From: Henriciella litoralis
GTDB lineage: Bacteria; Pseudomonadota; Alphaproteobacteria; Caulobacterales; Hyphomonadaceae
NCBI RefSeq assembly: GCF_002088935.1
Contig: NZ_NCSS01000004.1
Coordinates: forward strand, 434,001-498,000
Length of the DNA: 64,000 nucleotides
Reading direction: 5' to 3'
The notes below the pieces were generated by a model. It was not told the origin of the DNA and did not search any database. It saw nothing but the letters and a program-made list of their open reading frames with translations. The position numbers and the translations under genes were made by a program. Of this stretch, positions 1 through 8,977 are shown piece by piece; the stretch's first letter is position 1, and every line of letters starts with the position of its first letter.

Positions 1-1023
1 CTCGGCAGCCACTGGGGCGGCGACGGGCGCAGCTTGTGGGCTGGCGATCGCTTCGGCTGGACGCTCTTCGCGAACGTCATATTCGGAATCGATACCGGCT
101 GCGACGACAGAGACGCGGAGTTTGCCTTCCAGCTCTGGGTCGAATGTGGAGCCGAGAATGACCAGCGCGTCAGCGTCGACTTCGCGGCGGATTTCATTGG
201 CCGCTTCGTCAAGCTCAAACAGGGTCATGTCATACCCACCGGTGATGGAGATGAGGACGCCGCGGGCGCCTTTCATCGAAACATCATCGAGGAGTGGGTT
301 GTCGATGGCAGCGCGGGCAGCTTCGAGGGCACGGCCCTCACCTTCTGCTTCGCCCATGCCCATCATGGCAGCGCCCATACCCTTCATGACCGTGCGCACA
401 TCGGCAAAGTCGAGATTGATCAGGCCAGGCATGACCATCAGGTCGGTAATGCCGCGAACGCCGGAATAGAGAACATCATCGGCCATGCGGAAGGCGTCCG
501 CAAAGGTCGTGCGCTCATTGGCAACGCGGAACAGATTCTGGTTTGGAACGACAATCGTCGTGTCGACTGATTCGCGCATGCATTTGAGGCCGTCTTCGGC
601 GATCTTCATGCGGCGGGCGCCTTCAAATCCGAAAGGCTTTGTGACGACGCCGACGGTCAGAATACCGCGATCATGGGCTGCGCGCGCGATGACTGGAGCC
701 GCGCCGGTCCCGGTTCCGCCGCCAAGGCCAGCAGCGATAAAGACCATGTGTGCGCCATCAAGGTGGCGATTGATATCTTCCAGGGATTCTTCGGCAGAGG
801 CGGCACCGACTTCTGGACGGGCACCGGCCCCAAGACCGGACGTGGTTTCAAGGCCAAGCTGAATACGGTTTTCAGTCTTGGAACGCTCGAGGGCCTGGGC
901 ATCGGTGTTGGCAACCACGAATTCAACACCCTGCAAATTCGCTTCGATCATGTTGTCGACAGCGTTACCGCCAGCGCCACCCACACCAAATACGACGATG
1001 CGTGGTTTGAGTTCCTGAGTCAT
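1..1023 (-). CDS. ftsZ: Cell division protein FtsZ (partial, C-terminus beyond window)
   Basis: FtsZ is the tubulin-like GTPase that polymerises at mid-cell into the division ring. The visible 341 residues start at an ATG at 1023 and run off the left edge. They carry the GTP-binding signature GGGTGTG at residues 101-107 and the T7 catalytic loop NLDFADV at 203-209. The globular domain then passes into an Ala/Pro/Glu-rich linker, typical of the long disordered linkers of alphaproteobacterial FtsZ. The gene follows ftsA after a 94-base gap that contains a CtrA-like box and GANTC sites, so it probably has its own cell-cycle-controlled promoter as well as read-through from ftsQA. The C-terminal FtsA-binding peptide is not in the window. 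The identification is certain. Confidence 0.97.
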   Translation of the reverse strand, partial: MTQELKPRIVVFGVGGAGGNAVDNMIEANLQGVEFVVANTDAQALERSKTENRIQLGLETTSGLGAGARPEVGAASAEESLEDINRHLDGAHMVFIAAGLGGGTGTGAAPVIARAAHDRGILTVGVVTKPFGFEGARRMKIAEDGLKCMRESVDTTIVVPNQNLFRVANERTTFADAFRMADDVLYSGVRGITDLMVMPGLINLDFADVRTVMKGMGAAMMGMGEAEGEGRALEAARAAIDNPLLDDVSMKGARGVLISITGGYDMTLFELDEAANEIRREVDADALVILGSTFDPELEGKLRVSVVAAGIDSEYDVREERPAEAIASPQAAPVAAPVAAE

Positions 1024-1086
1024 GAAAAGTCCGCCTTTGCCAGTCTACTTTTGGAGAATCCTTGGGCACAAATTGCAGACGTCTCA

Positions 1087-1101
1087 CTAAGAGACCGTTA
1101 A
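1087..1101 (-). promoter_or_regulatory. CtrA-like box and GANTC sites upstream of ftsZ
   Basis: The sequence CTAA-N7-TTAA (TTAA-N7-TTAG on the coding strand) differs by one base from the CtrA consensus TTAA-N7-TTAA. It sits 64-78 bases upstream of the ftsZ start codon. A perfect inverted repeat GTCTC-ACTAA-GAGAC (1081-1095) overlaps it. GANTC motifs, the target of the CcrM methylase, lie at 1056-1060 and 1017-1021, the latter inside the first codons of ftsZ. In Caulobacter ftsZ is repressed by CtrA and responds to CcrM/GcrA. The same control here is inferred from motif and position only. Confidence 0.5.
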
Positions 1102-1117
1102 GCAATGTGTTTCCGGA

Positions 1118-2413
1118 TCAAAAATTTTCACTGAGCCAGCGAAAGATCTTGTTCAGAAAACCGGTTTTGCCCGAAGTTGCTCCCGTATCGGATGTGCTTC
1201 CAGCCCTCGACACATCTGTAAAACCCCTGAAATCGTACGATAACAGACCTGCGGCTGTGGAAAAGACCGGATTGGCATGAGATTCACCTAAAATGTCGGT
1301 TTCCAGCGGCTTTCCGAGACGAACGGGCTGATTGAGCACGCGAGCGGCCGTATCTCGAACGCCCGGCAGAAGGCTGGCGCCGCCTGTTAGTACGGTGCGT
1401 CTCGGCATAATCTTGCGGATTCCGCATTCAGCGATGAGTTTTGCGGCAAATTCGAACGTCTCTTCGATTCGCGGCTCGATGATTTCGGCGAGTTCGCCGC
1501 GCGTCATCCTGAAACCGTTAAGACGGCCATCATCGGCGAGCTTTGCCACTTCGATTCGTTCGGCCATGCCGGGGCTCTTGGAATCGGCGTTTCCGTGCAC
1601 CGTCTTCATGCGCTCTGCTGCAGCAAACGTTGTGCCTATGCCCTGGGCGAGATCGCTCGTGACCTTGGCGCCGCCAGCCGGGACCAGACCCAGCCAGGCC
1701 GGGGCACCATTGATGAAGGCGCATGCCGCAGTGACGCCTGCGCCCATGTCGATGCAAATGGCGCCATTCTCGATTTCATCGTCGATCAGCGTGCCTGCGC
1801 CGCTGGCTATCGCGGCCGGGATCAGGCGTTCGACGTGAAGATGCGCGCGGCCGACACATTCGACGATATTCCGGACGAGCGACTTTGGCGCGGTGACCAC
1901 TGACAAGAGTACGCTCAGTTTGTTGCCGATCATTCCGGACGGGTCGCGGATGCCATCCTGCTCGTCTAGCTTATAGAGAACCGGGTGTGCGCTGAGGATT
2001 TCGCTCTGCTTTGGGTCGACCTTGCCCATGGCCTGCGAGTGCAGCTTTTTGAGGTCCTTCGGCGTGACTTCCCGCCCGCCAACATCGATGATGGCGCCGA
2101 CAAACTCACAGGCGACCCGCGTGCCGGTCACGCCGACGACGACGGACTCAATCCGCTCGCCAGCCTGGCGCTCGGCATCTTCCACGGCGAGGCGAACGGA
2201 GCGCTCAAGCGCTTCCATGTCTGTGATCGAGCCGCCATTGAACCCGCGCGTCTGCTGACGCCCGCCGCCAAGAAACGAAAACCCGGCCTTTGAGGTCGGG
2301 TCAAAGCGACCGATCAGACACGTGATCTTGGACGTCCCGACGTCCAGCGAAGCGATTGTCTGACCGACCTTCGCCGCCTTGGCGGGTTTCAATCTGGCTT
2401 CTGCCCTCGACAT
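1118..2413 (-). CDS. ftsA: Cell division protein FtsA
   Basis: FtsA is the actin-like ATPase that tethers FtsZ filaments to the inner membrane and recruits later division proteins. The 431-residue product has the phosphate-1 motif of the actin/Hsp70 fold near residues 22-30 (LDVGTSKI). The second ATP-binding region is around CIDMGAGVTA and the adenosine motif around LTGGASLLPG. The last 14 residues (GFLNKIFRWLSENF) form the amphipathic membrane-targeting helix expected of FtsA. The length is normal. It lies two bases downstream of ftsQ and 94 bases upstream of ftsZ, the usual dcw order. The identification is certain. Confidence 0.97.
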   Translation of the reverse strand: MSRAEARLKPAKAAKVGQTIASLDVGTSKITCLIGRFDPTSKAGFSFLGGGRQQTRGFNGGSITDMEALERSVRLAVEDAERQAGERIESVVVGVTGTRVACEFVGAIIDVGGREVTPKDLKKLHSQAMGKVDPKQSEILSAHPVLYKLDEQDGIRDPSGMIGNKLSVLLSVVTAPKSLVRNIVECVGRAHLHVERLIPAAIASGAGTLIDDEIENGAICIDMGAGVTAACAFINGAPAWLGLVPAGGAKVTSDLAQGIGTTFAAAERMKTVHGNADSKSPGMAERIEVAKLADDGRLNGFRMTRGELAEIIEPRIEETFEFAAKLIAECGIRKIMPRRTVLTGGASLLPGVRDTAARVLNQPVRLGKPLETDILGESHANPVFSTAAGLLSYDFRGFTDVSRAGSTSDTGATSGKTGFLNKIFRWLSENF

Positions 2414-2415
2414 GA

Positions 2416-3282
2416 TCAGCTTTCTGCAGGCGCTTCACCAGCACCCGTCAATTCTTTTGGTTTCAGGAAGGTCTTGCCCGGCACCCGCAGATCAATCTGC
2501 GAAAGCGAACGGGATGTAAGGTCGGCTGACGCCTCAAAGGCGGCAAGTTCTGTTGTCGCCCGGCCAACGCTGTGATCGGTTGGAAGTTTGATCAACACGC
2601 CGTTGCGCAGCTTGATGTTCCAGCGGCGGCGCGACACGCGCTCAGCATAGGAGAGATGGGCTTCCAGCCCTTCGACGCCGTCCAGCACCCGCAGCAGCGC
2701 GGGCACGCCGTCTGGCGCGGCAGCGCCGGACAGTCGGACAAGGTCAGCATAGTCGCCGGCTTGTACGCCTTCCATGATGCGCCCGAGACTGTCGACGACC
2801 TGCCATTCGGTGCCGTTGTACCAGACAGCGGAGGCCTGAGCGGGTGCGGCATGGATCAGGATCTGGTTTGGCCAGAAGCGGTAGACGCGCGCATCGGTAA
2901 CCTGCCCTGTCGCGAGCACGCGGCGCCGGATCTTGTGCGGGTCTGCCCGGAACATGTTATCGCCCGGCTGAACTTCTGCCATCTCAGCGACAAGCGCGGC
3001 CCGGCGGGGGTTTTGCTCAAGCCCGATAATGCTGACATCGGCGACACCGAAGCCCATGCTTGTCGCGATATTGTCGACTGTGCCGGAGAAATGTCCGCCA
3101 ATCCGTGACATGGAGCCCCCCATCAGCGCGGCACCGGCCACAATCACGGCAAGCACCATGACCAGCCCCAGCACCACGGATGAGGCATCAACCGAAGACT
3201 CGTTGACCTCTGGCGGCGGCGGGGCCGCGGCCTTGCGCCGGCGCGGCGCGGCCTTGGGGGCACGCTTCTTTACCGGTGGCAT
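2416..3282 (-). CDS. ftsQ: Cell division protein FtsQ
   Basis: FtsQ is the bitopic inner-membrane division protein that links cytoplasmic FtsA/FtsZ to the periplasmic FtsL-FtsB and FtsW-FtsI machinery. The 288-residue product has a basic, Lys/Arg/Pro-rich cytoplasmic tail (about residues 1-33) and one membrane segment (about 36-58). A periplasmic POTRA-type domain follows (about 80-150), then the FtsQ/DivIB beta domain. The start overlaps the end of ddl by 13 bases and the stop is two bases before ftsA, so the three genes are probably translated from one message. The sequence is divergent, as is usual for FtsQ, but the context and layout leave little doubt. Confidence 0.93.
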   Translation of the reverse strand: MPPVKKRAPKAAPRRRKAAAPPPPEVNESSVDASSVVLGLVMVLAVIVAGAALMGGSMSRIGGHFSGTVDNIATSMGFGVADVSIIGLEQNPRRAALVAEMAEVQPGDNMFRADPHKIRRRVLATGQVTDARVYRFWPNQILIHAAPAQASAVWYNGTEWQVVDSLGRIMEGVQAGDYADLVRLSGAAAPDGVPALLRVLDGVEGLEAHLSYAERVSRRRWNIKLRNGVLIKLPTDHSVGRATTELAAFEASADLTSRSLSQIDLRVPGKTFLKPKELTGAGEAPAES

Positions 3283-4178
3283 GAAGCATCCTCGATCATC
3301 CAGCTGACGAGCTCTTCGAAACTGATACCGATGAACGCAGCCTGTTCGGGCACAAGCGAAGTCGGGGTCATGCCTGGCTGGGTATTGGTTTCCAGAATCA
3401 CGAGCCGGTCCTTCTCCTCGTCAAAACGAAAGTCTGACCGCGTCACGCCTCGGCAACCGAGGGCCTGATGCGCCTTCAATGCAGCTTCCAGCGCAGCTTT
3501 TGTCACATGCTCTGGAATGTCTGCGGGCACCACATGGCGCGATCCACCAGCTGCATATTTTGCGTCAAAATCGTAAAAGTCTCTTAACGTTGTGATTTCC
3601 GTTACGGCGAGCGCCCTGTCACCCATCACAGCGACGGTCAGCTCACGGCCCGGAATATATTCTTCCGCCATGAGATTGTCGCCATACTTCCAGTCATCGG
3701 ACAGGACGAATTGCGACGGGCCATTATTCTGCTCACGAACGAACACGACACCGAAACTGGAGCCTTCATTGACGGGCTTGATGACGTAAGGCGGCTTCAG
3801 CGGATGGGCACGCGCAGCCTCCTCGCGCGTCACGGCAACATCCTTGGCGACATCGAGACCTGCCTGCAGATAGACGGCCTTGGATTTGCGCTTGTCCATG
3901 GCGATGGCGGACGCCGTCACGCCTGAATGGCTGTAGGGAATGCCGAGGATTTCAAACAGGCCCTGGACGCAACCGTCCTCGCCCCAAGGCCCGTGAAGGC
4001 CATTGAGAATCACATCGGGCTTTTCGCCTTCGATCTGGCGCGCAAGATCTCGGGTCGCATCAATACCGATCGCGTCATACCCCGCGTCGCGGGCGGCTTT
4101 CAGCATTTGCTCGCCTGATGAGAGGGAGACATCCCGTTCAGACGACCAACCACCAAAGATCACGGCAACGCGCTTCAT
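3270..4178 (-). CDS. ddl: D-alanine--D-alanine ligase
   Basis: Ddl joins two D-alanines with ATP hydrolysis, giving the dipeptide that MurF adds to the peptidoglycan precursor. The product has the ATP-grasp layout of Ddl: an N-terminal domain starting [17 protein letters not shown], the serine-containing loop [15 protein letters not shown], the glycine-rich ATP loop EGSSFGV, and the metal-binding C-terminal motif [11 protein letters not shown] place the start at the ATG at 4178 (302 residues) because GGAG lies six bases before it. A TTG four codons upstream, at 4190, overlaps that ribosome binding site and is less likely. It is the first minus-strand gene after the FNT/TonB-receptor interruption, so it probably needs its own promoter in 4179-4363. 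Confidence 0.96.
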   Translation of the reverse strand: MKRVAVIFGGWSSERDVSLSSGEQMLKAARDAGYDAIGIDATRDLARQIEGEKPDVILNGLHGPWGEDGCVQGLFEILGIPYSHSGVTASAIAMDKRKSKAVYLQAGLDVAKDVAVTREEAARAHPLKPPYVIKPVNEGSSFGVVFVREQNNGPSQFVLSDDWKYGDNLMAEEYIPGRELTVAVMGDRALAVTEITTLRDFYDFDAKYAAGGSRHVVPADIPEHVTKAALEAALKAHQALGCRGVTRSDFRFDEEKDRLVILETNTQPGMTPTSLVPEQAAFIGISFEELVSWMIEDASCHR

Positions 4179-4363
4179 TCCAATCTCCAAATTCCGGCGA
4201 GCGGACGTCTCTCCGCCAGCCGATACTCAATCAAATTGGACCAGAGAAATTAAGGCAGTGCTTACGAATTGCGGCATGAGGCAATTTCATGCAGCAAAAA
4301 ACGCAGTGCAAGGTTAAGGCGCAAGCGACTGAACAAGCGGCCTTGCTGGGCGTTGTGTGACGT

Positions 4364-5221
4364 ATGCGCGATGACTCCCCCAATTCTCCGAAAAATGATG
4401 AAGAGCAAAATCACATCACGGAGGAGGAACGCGCCGAAGCCTCCCAACTGACCCGCCTGAAGTCCCGGATCGTCTATGAGATCATCCGTCAGGAAGGCAG
4501 ATCAGAGCTCTCTCGGCCACAGGCATCTATCTGGTGGTCAGGCATCGCAGCGGGCATCGGCATATCCATGTCGCTGGTGATGGAAGCCATTCTGCGCGTA
4601 AACCTGCCAGATACTCCATGGCGCCACCTCGTCGAAAGCATCGGCTACTCGGCGGGCTTTCTGCTGGTGATCCTCGCGCGCCTGCAACTGTTCACCGAAA
4701 ACACTGTTACAGCCGTCATACCAATGCTGGGTGACCCCTGCCGTAATACGTTTGGCGGAACTGCGAGGCTATGGAGCACCGTCTTCCTTGCGAACATGGT
4801 TGGTGGGTTCATCGCCGCCGCCTTCCTGTCCTATAGCGGCGCCATGAATGCCGATGTCGCAGGCGCAATGCTTGATATCAGCCGGCACGTCGCCGGATGG
4901 GGCACGTGGGAAACCCTGATCAAGGCGATGCCTGCAGGCTTTCTGATCGCAGCCATTGTGTGGATGCTGCCGAGCTCAGAGGGCAGCGAGTTCTGGGTCG
5001 TCCTGTTCTTTACCTATCTGATCGCAGCGGGTGATTTCGCGCACGTTGTCGTCGGCTCGGTTGAGCTCTTCACCGTGGCGCTTGCCGGTGAACAGGCCCC
5101 CTTAAAACTCCTGACGATGAACCTGCTGCCCGCTTTGGCTGGTAACATTATCGGCGGTGCGGGCCTCTTCGCCATGCTGGCCTGGGGCCAAGTGCATGAA
5201 GAAGTTGAAGGCGAGCGCTAA
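4364..5221 (+). CDS. Formate/nitrite transporter (FNT) family membrane protein
   Basis: The 285-residue protein resembles the YfdC branch of the formate/nitrite transporter family, whose pentameric channels move small monovalent anions across the inner membrane. It has a charged cytoplasmic N-terminus (about residues 1-60) followed by about six hydrophobic segments. The segment around RLQLFTENTVTAVIPML matches the conserved TM2/TM3 loop of this family, and the region around AAGDFAHVVVGSVE matches the second broken helix. The substrate cannot be read from sequence. It lies on the opposite strand to the surrounding dcw genes, divergent from ddl and upstream of the TonB-dependent receptor, with a 118-base gap. 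It is an unusual occupant of a dcw cluster. Confidence 0.85.
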   Translation: MRDDSPNSPKNDEEQNHITEEERAEASQLTRLKSRIVYEIIRQEGRSELSRPQASIWWSGIAAGIGISMSLVMEAILRVNLPDTPWRHLVESIGYSAGFLLVILARLQLFTENTVTAVIPMLGDPCRNTFGGTARLWSTVFLANMVGGFIAAAFLSYSGAMNADVAGAMLDISRHVAGWGTWETLIKAMPAGFLIAAIVWMLPSSEGSEFWVVLFFTYLIAAGDFAHVVVGSVELFTVALAGEQAPLKLLTMNLLPALAGNIIGGAGLFAMLAWGQVHEEVEGER

Positions 5222-5240
5222 GCTCTCCACGCGCCAAACA

Positions 5241-5294
5241 TTACAAGAATGTAAGTTGATGCGGACGTCGGTTTGCTGTCGTTACATCTGTAAC
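5241..5294 (+). promoter_or_regulatory. Two TTACA/TGTAA inverted repeats upstream of TonB receptor
   Basis: Two similar inverted repeats precede the receptor gene. TTACA-AGAA-TGTAA lies at 5241-5254 and GTTACA-TC-TGTAAC at 5281-5294. Their centres are 40 bases apart, close to four helical turns, so one dimeric regulator could occupy both on the same DNA face. They lie 46-99 bases upstream of the receptor ATG. Symmetric TTACA/TGTAA half-sites suit a dimeric repressor, but no candidate regulator is adjacent and I cannot name one. Confidence 0.45.
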
Positions 5295-5339
5295 GCACAA
5301 CAACAATAAACTTTCAGAAAATCCGAAGGACACGAAAGA

Positions 5340-7391
5340 ATGTACCTCAAATCTGCTCTTTTGGCAGGCACGATCCTGCTTGCCTGCAACACAGGTTTCG
5401 CCCAGTCCGGCGATACCGAAACGTCCCACACACGGACCTTCACCGCAGAGGACTTTCGTCAGTTTTCTCCCAGCACATCGCTTGATATGGTTACGAGAAT
5501 TCCAGGCTTCTCGATCCGCGAAGACAATTCCGGCGACCGTGGCCTTGGCCAGGCCGAAGGCAATGTCCTGATCAATGGCCGGCGCGTCGCGGGCAAATCG
5601 CTGTCCCTTAGTGAGGCCCTTGTCCGTATTCCTGCTACAAATGTCGAACGGATCGAACTCGTGGACGGGGCGACGCTGGATATACCGGGACTTTCAGGAC
5701 AGGTCGCCAACGTCATCGCCAAGGTGAACGGCATCTCTGGCACGTGGAAGTGGCGCGCGCGTTTCCGTGAAAACCTGCCGCCTTACTATCATGGCGGAAA
5801 CATATCGGTGACCGGACGCGCCGATACGCTCGCCTGGACGCTCGGCCTCGATAGCTACCCGATCCGAGGGGCCGCGCGTGGACCGGAATATGTGCGTGAT
5901 GGCAACAGGCAATTGATCGAAACACGTGATGAAGACGTCAACAATGTCGGCGATGAGGCAGGTGTCTCCGGTACACTTGAATGGACGCCGCTGAACGGCA
6001 ACATCGCGAACCTCAATGCTGAATACAATATTTTCCAGATCGATACGCGCGAGATATCCGAGCGGTTTCCGATTGATGGTCGCCCGGACAATACGCGGTT
6101 CTACCAGGACTCCGAAGACGAGTGGAGCAGCGAAATTGGCGGCGACTATGAATTCTCGCTCGGCTCAGGCCGACTGAAAACCATCGCGCTGTGGCGGTTT
6201 GAGCACAGCCCCGTCGTCTCACGCGTTCAACAGACCCGCTTTGATGGCGTGGTCACCGAAAAGACGGTGTTTGATCAGACCGTCGATGAAGGCGAATCAA
6301 TCCTGCGCATGGAATATGGCTGGACGCCGGCCCCCGGACGTGACTGGCAGATTGCGGCAGAAGGCGCGTTCAATTTTCTCGAGGCGGATGCCCGCCTTAG
6401 AACACTGGATGCGAACGGCGCCCTTGTTGAAGTGGCTCTGTCCAATGCAAATGCCCGCGTTGAAGAGAAGCGCGCAGAGATAGCAGTCACCCATGGCCGG
6501 AAACTGTCGCCCAAACTGTCCGTGCAGACATCGCTCGGTCTTGAGTATTCGCAGCTTTCCCAGTCAGGCGACGCCAATCAGGAACGTAGCTTTACACGGC
6601 CAAAGGGCTTCATTTCAGCCGCTTATACGGCGAGCGAAAACACGACCATCAACGCCAAATTCGCGCGAGAAGTCGGCCAGCTGGATTTCTTTGACTTCAT
6701 CTCATCGGTGAATGTGAACTCCGGATCGGGCAATCAGGGCAATCCGGATATCGTGCCGCAGCAAAGCTGGCTGACGGAAATCGCCCTGGATCGCAGCTTT
6801 GGGCAAGCAGGCGCCCACACCATCAAAGTATTTCATGAGTCGATTGAGGACATTGTTGACCGTGTGCCATTCGGACCTGATGCTGAAGGCCCTGGAAATC
6901 TGGACAAGGCAACCCGCTACGGCATCTCCGCCAACGGAACATTCAAGTTCGCCCCGGTCGGTCTGGAAGGCCTGCAGCTGGAATACGAATTACTGGCGCG
7001 GCAATCTGATCTGAAGGATCCGCTGACCGGCGAATCGCGGCGGATCAATCAGGACGCCGTTATCGGCGGCTCATTCGAACTGCGCTATGACATTCCGAAC
7101 ACCGATTGGGCCACAGCGCTCGGCGGCGAACGCACCGACGAGGCGCCATTTGTCCGCCTGAATGAGCGCCAACTCTTCGAGCTGCGGCCCGGCTATCTCT
7201 ACGCCTATCTGGAGCACAAGGACATTTTCGGTCTCATCGGCCGCGTGGAGGTGTTCAACCTGACGGACTCCGAAGAACAGTTTACCCGGCAGGTCTACAC
7301 GCCTCGGCGCGACGGCGCGCTCGCCTTTTCGGAGGACCGGGACTGGAAAGCCGGCCCGATCGTGACCTTGAGCCTGAAAGGAACGTTCTAG
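5340..7391 (+). CDS. TonB-dependent outer-membrane receptor
   Basis: TonB-dependent receptors import scarce ligands across the outer membrane, powered by TonB-ExbBD. The 683-residue product begins with a signal peptide (about residues 1-21, cleavage after GFAQ). A plug domain follows (about 35-130) with the typical motif [11 protein letters not shown] and [11 protein letters not shown] long beta-barrel ends in a C-terminal phenylalanine (SLKGTF), the usual outer-membrane insertion signal. Length is at the short end of the family. The start is supported by AAGGA about ten bases upstream. No TonB, ExbB or ligand-processing gene is adjacent, so the substrate is unknown. Its stop overlaps the murB stop by four bases in convergent orientation. 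Confidence 0.9.
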   Translation: MYLKSALLAGTILLACNTGFAQSGDTETSHTRTFTAEDFRQFSPSTSLDMVTRIPGFSIREDNSGDRGLGQAEGNVLINGRRVAGKSLSLSEALVRIPATNVERIELVDGATLDIPGLSGQVANVIAKVNGISGTWKWRARFRENLPPYYHGGNISVTGRADTLAWTLGLDSYPIRGAARGPEYVRDGNRQLIETRDEDVNNVGDEAGVSGTLEWTPLNGNIANLNAEYNIFQIDTREISERFPIDGRPDNTRFYQDSEDEWSSEIGGDYEFSLGSGRLKTIALWRFEHSPVVSRVQQTRFDGVVTEKTVFDQTVDEGESILRMEYGWTPAPGRDWQIAAEGAFNFLEADARLRTLDANGALVEVALSNANARVEEKRAEIAVTHGRKLSPKLSVQTSLGLEYSQLSQSGDANQERSFTRPKGFISAAYTASENTTINAKFAREVGQLDFFDFISSVNVNSGSGNQGNPDIVPQQSWLTEIALDRSFGQAGAHTIKVFHESIEDIVDRVPFGPDAEGPGNLDKATRYGISANGTFKFAPVGLEGLQLEYELLARQSDLKDPLTGESRRINQDAVIGGSFELRYDIPNTDWATALGGERTDEAPFVRLNERQLFELRPGYLYAYLEHKDIFGLIGRVEVFNLTDSEEQFTRQVYTPRRDGALAFSEDRDWKAGPIVTLSLKGTF

Positions 7392-8350
7392 GTCTGCGGC
7401 GTCTGGATCCGGCCAATGCGGCGGATTTCCCAGCGCAGGTCCACGCCCGTCTCTGCCAGCACGCGGGCGCGGACCAGCTCACCGAGCGCTTCGATGTCTG
7501 CGGCTGTCGCCTCGCCAGTATTGATCAGGAAGTTGCAATGCTTCTCGCTGACCTGCGCCCCTCCGACACGCAGCCCGCGGCACCCGGCCTGATCGATCAG
7601 TTTCCAGCTTGAGCGCTGATTGGGTGTGCCCGGTGGGTCTGGATTGGCGAAGGTGGACCCGCCGGTCTTGTCCTTGATCGGCTGGGTTTCGGCGCGCCGC
7701 GCCTGATGGTCGGCGATCTCCTGTTCCAGCTCGCCCGGATCGCCTTCGCCCGACCCGGTCAGCAGCAGACCTGTGACGATGATGTCGCCGGGAAAATTGG
7801 TGTGGCGGTAAGAGAAGTCGATCTTCGGATCACCATATTGAGCGATCTCGGCTTCGAAGCGGACGCGTTCGCCTGATCGCGTAATGCCTTCGATCTGATT
7901 GGCGACATCCTTCAGCTCCCGGCCATAGCAGCCAGCATTGGTACGCACGGCGCCGCCGATGGAGCCCGGAATACCTGAGAGGAAGGTCAGCCCCGCGATC
8001 CCGGCCTTAGCTGAGGCTTTTGCGACTGACAGGTCGAGCGCGCCGGCGCGGGCGAAAAGAGAGTTTGGACCACCCGGTTCAACCTTGCCCCAATAGCCGC
8101 CCATCAAGCGTATCGTGACGCCTTCGATGCCGCCATCGCGGACGATGGTGTTAGAGCCAACGCCCATGAATGTGACCGGAATGTCTTCAGGCAGCGCTTT
8201 CAGAAAATCGGCAAGGTCGTCTTCATCTGCTGGCAGGAACAGCGCATCAGCAGGTCCGCCGACGCGAAACCAGGTATATGGCGCAAGCGGTTGATCCAGC
8301 AGCAGTTTGCCGCGGACGTTGGGGAGGTTTGATCGCAGATCAGGCATCAA
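7388..8350 (-). CDS. murB: UDP-N-acetylenolpyruvoylglucosamine reductase MurB
   Basis: MurB reduces UDP-GlcNAc-enolpyruvate to UDP-MurNAc using NADPH and FAD in the cytoplasm, the second committed step of peptidoglycan synthesis. The 320-residue product shows the FAD-binding motifs [11 protein letters not shown] and [15 protein letters not shown]. The serine-containing GGSTFANP acts as the proton-donor motif, and a C-terminal [12 protein letters not shown] segment is typical of the family. In related bacteria murB follows murC directly. Here a secreted protein, a murB relic and a small HTH-like gene lie between them. The 3' end overlaps the convergent receptor gene by four bases. Confidence 0.96.
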   Translation of the reverse strand: MMPDLRSNLPNVRGKLLLDQPLAPYTWFRVGGPADALFLPADEDDLADFLKALPEDIPVTFMGVGSNTIVRDGGIEGVTIRLMGGYWGKVEPGGPNSLFARAGALDLSVAKASAKAGIAGLTFLSGIPGSIGGAVRTNAGCYGRELKDVANQIEGITRSGERVRFEAEIAQYGDPKIDFSYRHTNFPGDIIVTGLLLTGSGEGDPGELEQEIADHQARRAETQPIKDKTGGSTFANPDPPGTPNQRSSWKLIDQAGCRGLRVGGAQVSEKHCNFLINTGEATAADIEALGELVRARVLAETGVDLRWEIRRIGRIQTPQT

Positions 8351-8385
8351 ATCGGCCTAACCGATTGGAGATGATCGCGAAAGCC

Positions 8386-8721
8386 TCAGACGCCGATATT
8401 GCCGTCGTGAATGCCGTTTGCAGATCGTTTTTCCGCAGGCTCGATGCTTGGAGATAGGGGCGGGTCATATGCCATAAATTCGCCCAGCGCCTCGATCTTG
8501 GCCGGATCGGTCAGAACATCCAGCTCGACGACCTTCATCAACGCGACTGCCAGAGACAGGCCCTGAGGGATGTCCCGTTCACCTCGCTCCATTCCTAATA
8601 GCGCTTTTCGGGTTAACCCCGTCAGTCCGATCAGATGCGCGCGCCAATGCTCGCCCAATACGGCGGCAGCCTCGGCTTCTAGACGCCCCCAGTCCCAGTT
8701 TTCGAAATGTTGCACAGTCAT
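8386..8721 (-). CDS. Small HTH-like (XRE-type) hypothetical protein
   Basis: The product is about 111 residues from the ATG at 8721, or 131 from a TTG at 8781. Neither start has a well-placed ribosome binding site, so the start is uncertain. The segment GLTGLTRKALLGMERGERDI followed by a hydrophobic helix resembles the recognition helix and following helix of Cro/XRE-type DNA-binding domains. The match is weak, and the N-terminal part (WDWGRLEAEAAAVLGEHW) is not typical. The C-terminal 35 residues look disordered. It sits between intact murB (35 bases away) and a decayed copy of the murB start, so it may have arrived with the rearrangement. DNA binding is inferred only. Confidence 0.6.
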   Translation of the reverse strand: MTVQHFENWDWGRLEAEAAAVLGEHWRAHLIGLTGLTRKALLGMERGERDIPQGLSLAVALMKVVELDVLTDPAKIEALGEFMAYDPPLSPSIEPAEKRSANGIHDGNIGV

Positions 8722-8779
8722 GCCCCTATCATAGCAAGATTGCTGCCAATTCTCGAATCCGTCAATATTCAGGTGTTCC

Positions 8780-8962
8780 AAACCAATATCCAGGCCTTCA
8801 AAGACAGGGGTCCGGCCAGTGCATTTGCAGGCCTGCTGACGCGAAACCAGATATATGTCTAAGCGGTTGATCCATCAGCAGTTTGCCGCGCATCTCTGAA
8901 AGCGAATCTGCGAAAGATCAGGCCATGAAGCAGCCCTTACATGGCTAATGAAACCAATATCC
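8780..8962. repeat. 12-base direct repeats flanking the murB relic
   Basis: AAACCAATATCC occurs at 8780-8791 and again at 8951-8962, in the same orientation. The pair brackets the degenerate murB fragment (about 8812-8930). Perfect 12-base repeats at this distance are unlikely by chance and could mark a recombination or insertion junction. No transposase or terminal inverted repeat is visible. Confidence 0.5.
8812..8930 (-). pseudogene. Degenerate duplicate of the murB 5' end
   Basis: This stretch aligns with the first part of intact murB (8253-8345). Shared blocks include GACGCGAAACCAG, ATATATG/GTATATG, AAGCGGTTGATCCA and CAGCAGTTTGCCGCG. Read on the minus strand it encodes MRGKLLMDQPL, matching [11 protein letters not shown] near residues 13-23 of MurB. 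The reading frame then breaks and the equivalent of the start codon is followed by TGA. It is therefore a non-coding relic. It lies on the far side of the small HTH-like gene, so sequence from the murB start occurs on both sides of that gene. Confidence 0.75.
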
Positions 8963-8977
8963 GGTCTCGCTGCCGGT

